In this document: in pieces, positions 14,324-14,529 of the stretch
Position numbering within the stretch: position 1 is the stretch's first letter
Layout of the letters: every line of letters starts with the position of its first letter
NCBI GenBank assembly: GCA_900553145.1
Contig: USCL01000071.1
Location: 1-14,529 of the forward strand
Reading direction: 5' to 3'
Length of the DNA stretch: 14,529 nucleotides
Source: an uncultured Desulfovibrio sp.
GTDB taxonomy: Bacteria; Desulfobacterota; Desulfovibrionia; Desulfovibrionales; Desulfovibrionaceae
Position numbers and translations under genes: made by a program
Notes under the pieces: generated by a model
Database searches by the model: none
The model's input: only the letters and a program-made list of their open reading frames with translations
Told to the model about the DNA's origin: nothing

Positions 14324-14529
14324 CTACTCCTGTAAATGGTTCCACATATCCATGTCAGTCCCGAAATACCGGGCCAGACGCATGGCTGTATCGGCGCTGA
14401 CGCCGTGCTTTTCGTGCAGGATTTCATGAATCCGTGTGGCGGGGATGCCGAGGGCGATGGCAAGAGCATTCGCGCTCAAGCCGAGCGGGGCCATATATTC
14501 TTCCCGGAGAATTTCTCCGGGATGGATAG
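14324..14529 (-). CDS. higA: HigA-family addiction-module antitoxin, partial (5' end outside window)
   Basis: The minus strand gives 67 residues followed by TAG (14324-14326), running in from the window edge. It starts IHPGEILREEYMAPLGLSAN and continues with ALAIALGIPATRIHEILHEK and SADTAMRLARYFGTDMDMWN, the standard HigA/VapI antitoxin sequence: an XRE-like HTH that neutralises a HigB-type mRNA interferase and represses the module. The last residues are WNHLQE; typical HigA proteins continue some 20-30 residues after this point. Past the TAG the same frame stays open for 33 more codons and reads YEACLLERRKGQEF and on, so the stop may be an amber mutation (CAG to TAG) or a natural short form. 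The toxin gene, if present, lies outside the window. Confidence 0.85.
   Translation of the reverse strand, partial: IHPGEILREEYMAPLGLSANALAIALGIPATRIHEILHEKHGVSADTAMRLARYFGTDMDMWNHLQE

Noticed and set aside
14324..14326. Amber codon of the antitoxin gene as a pyrrolysine codon
   Set aside because: Nothing in the window (no pyl genes, not a methyltransferase) supports it; a nonsense mutation or natural stop is simpler.
14167..14469. 100-codon minus-strand open frame between the antitoxin and activator genes
   Set aside because: It is out of frame with the clear HigA protein and with the activator, both of which overlap it.
1..14529. CRISPR array, tRNA or rRNA genes
   Set aside because: No regularly spaced direct repeats, no cloverleaf-like sequence and no rRNA segment were seen on either strand.

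Overview
The window comes from a GC-rich bacterium. A sigma-54-centred regulator, Mu-like prophage debris, a HigA-type antitoxin and the gene content would fit a Desulfovibrio/Bilophila-like anaerobic proteobacterium. That placement is inference; there is no rRNA or marker gene here to settle it.

Left part (1-3510), all minus strand: the 5' portion of an XRE-type regulator with a Ser-rich tail (running off the window), a small exported two-cysteine protein with its own terminator, and a two-gene operon of a MarR regulator followed by a YbjJ-type MFS permease. A long, spaced inverted repeat lies in the marR upstream region and is a good operator candidate.

Middle (about 3570-4735), plus strand: prophage debris. 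It holds the frameshifted end of one phage gene, an intact small coiled-coil gene, a truncated start of a third (all coupled by ATGA overlaps), a short junction of unclear origin that may be an insertion-sequence end, and the C-terminal part of a portal-like (DUF4055-type) protein.

Main part (4841-12288): a seven-gene plus-strand operon encoding both subunits of a 3-oxoacid CoA-transferase, a 400-aa thiolase, an AtoE-type short-chain fatty acid permease, a COG3964 metallo-hydrolase, a zinc-dependent alcohol dehydrogenase and a 3-hydroxyacyl-CoA dehydrogenase. A clear -24/-12 (sigma-54) promoter lies 60 bp before the first gene, and a perfect 11-bp-arm inverted repeat sits about 97 bp upstream of the predicted transcription start. 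Convergent to the operon is a PrpR-type sigma-54 activator (PrpR_N, PAS, AAA+, Fis HTH), the obvious controller. Two hairpins separate the converging transcripts.

Read together, the operon looks like a catabolic route: import of a small organic acid, hydrolytic release of an acyl group by the COG3964 enzyme, oxidation of a hydroxy acid, CoA transfer, and thiolytic cleavage to acyl-CoAs. The CoA-transferase and thiolase resemble PcaI/PcaJ/PcaF (3-oxoadipate) more than AtoD/AtoA/AtoB, yet no aromatic ring-cleavage gene is present. The substrate is therefore open, and this is the part most likely to be undescribed.

The right edge holds the 3' part of a HigA-family antitoxin gene with an apparently early amber stop.
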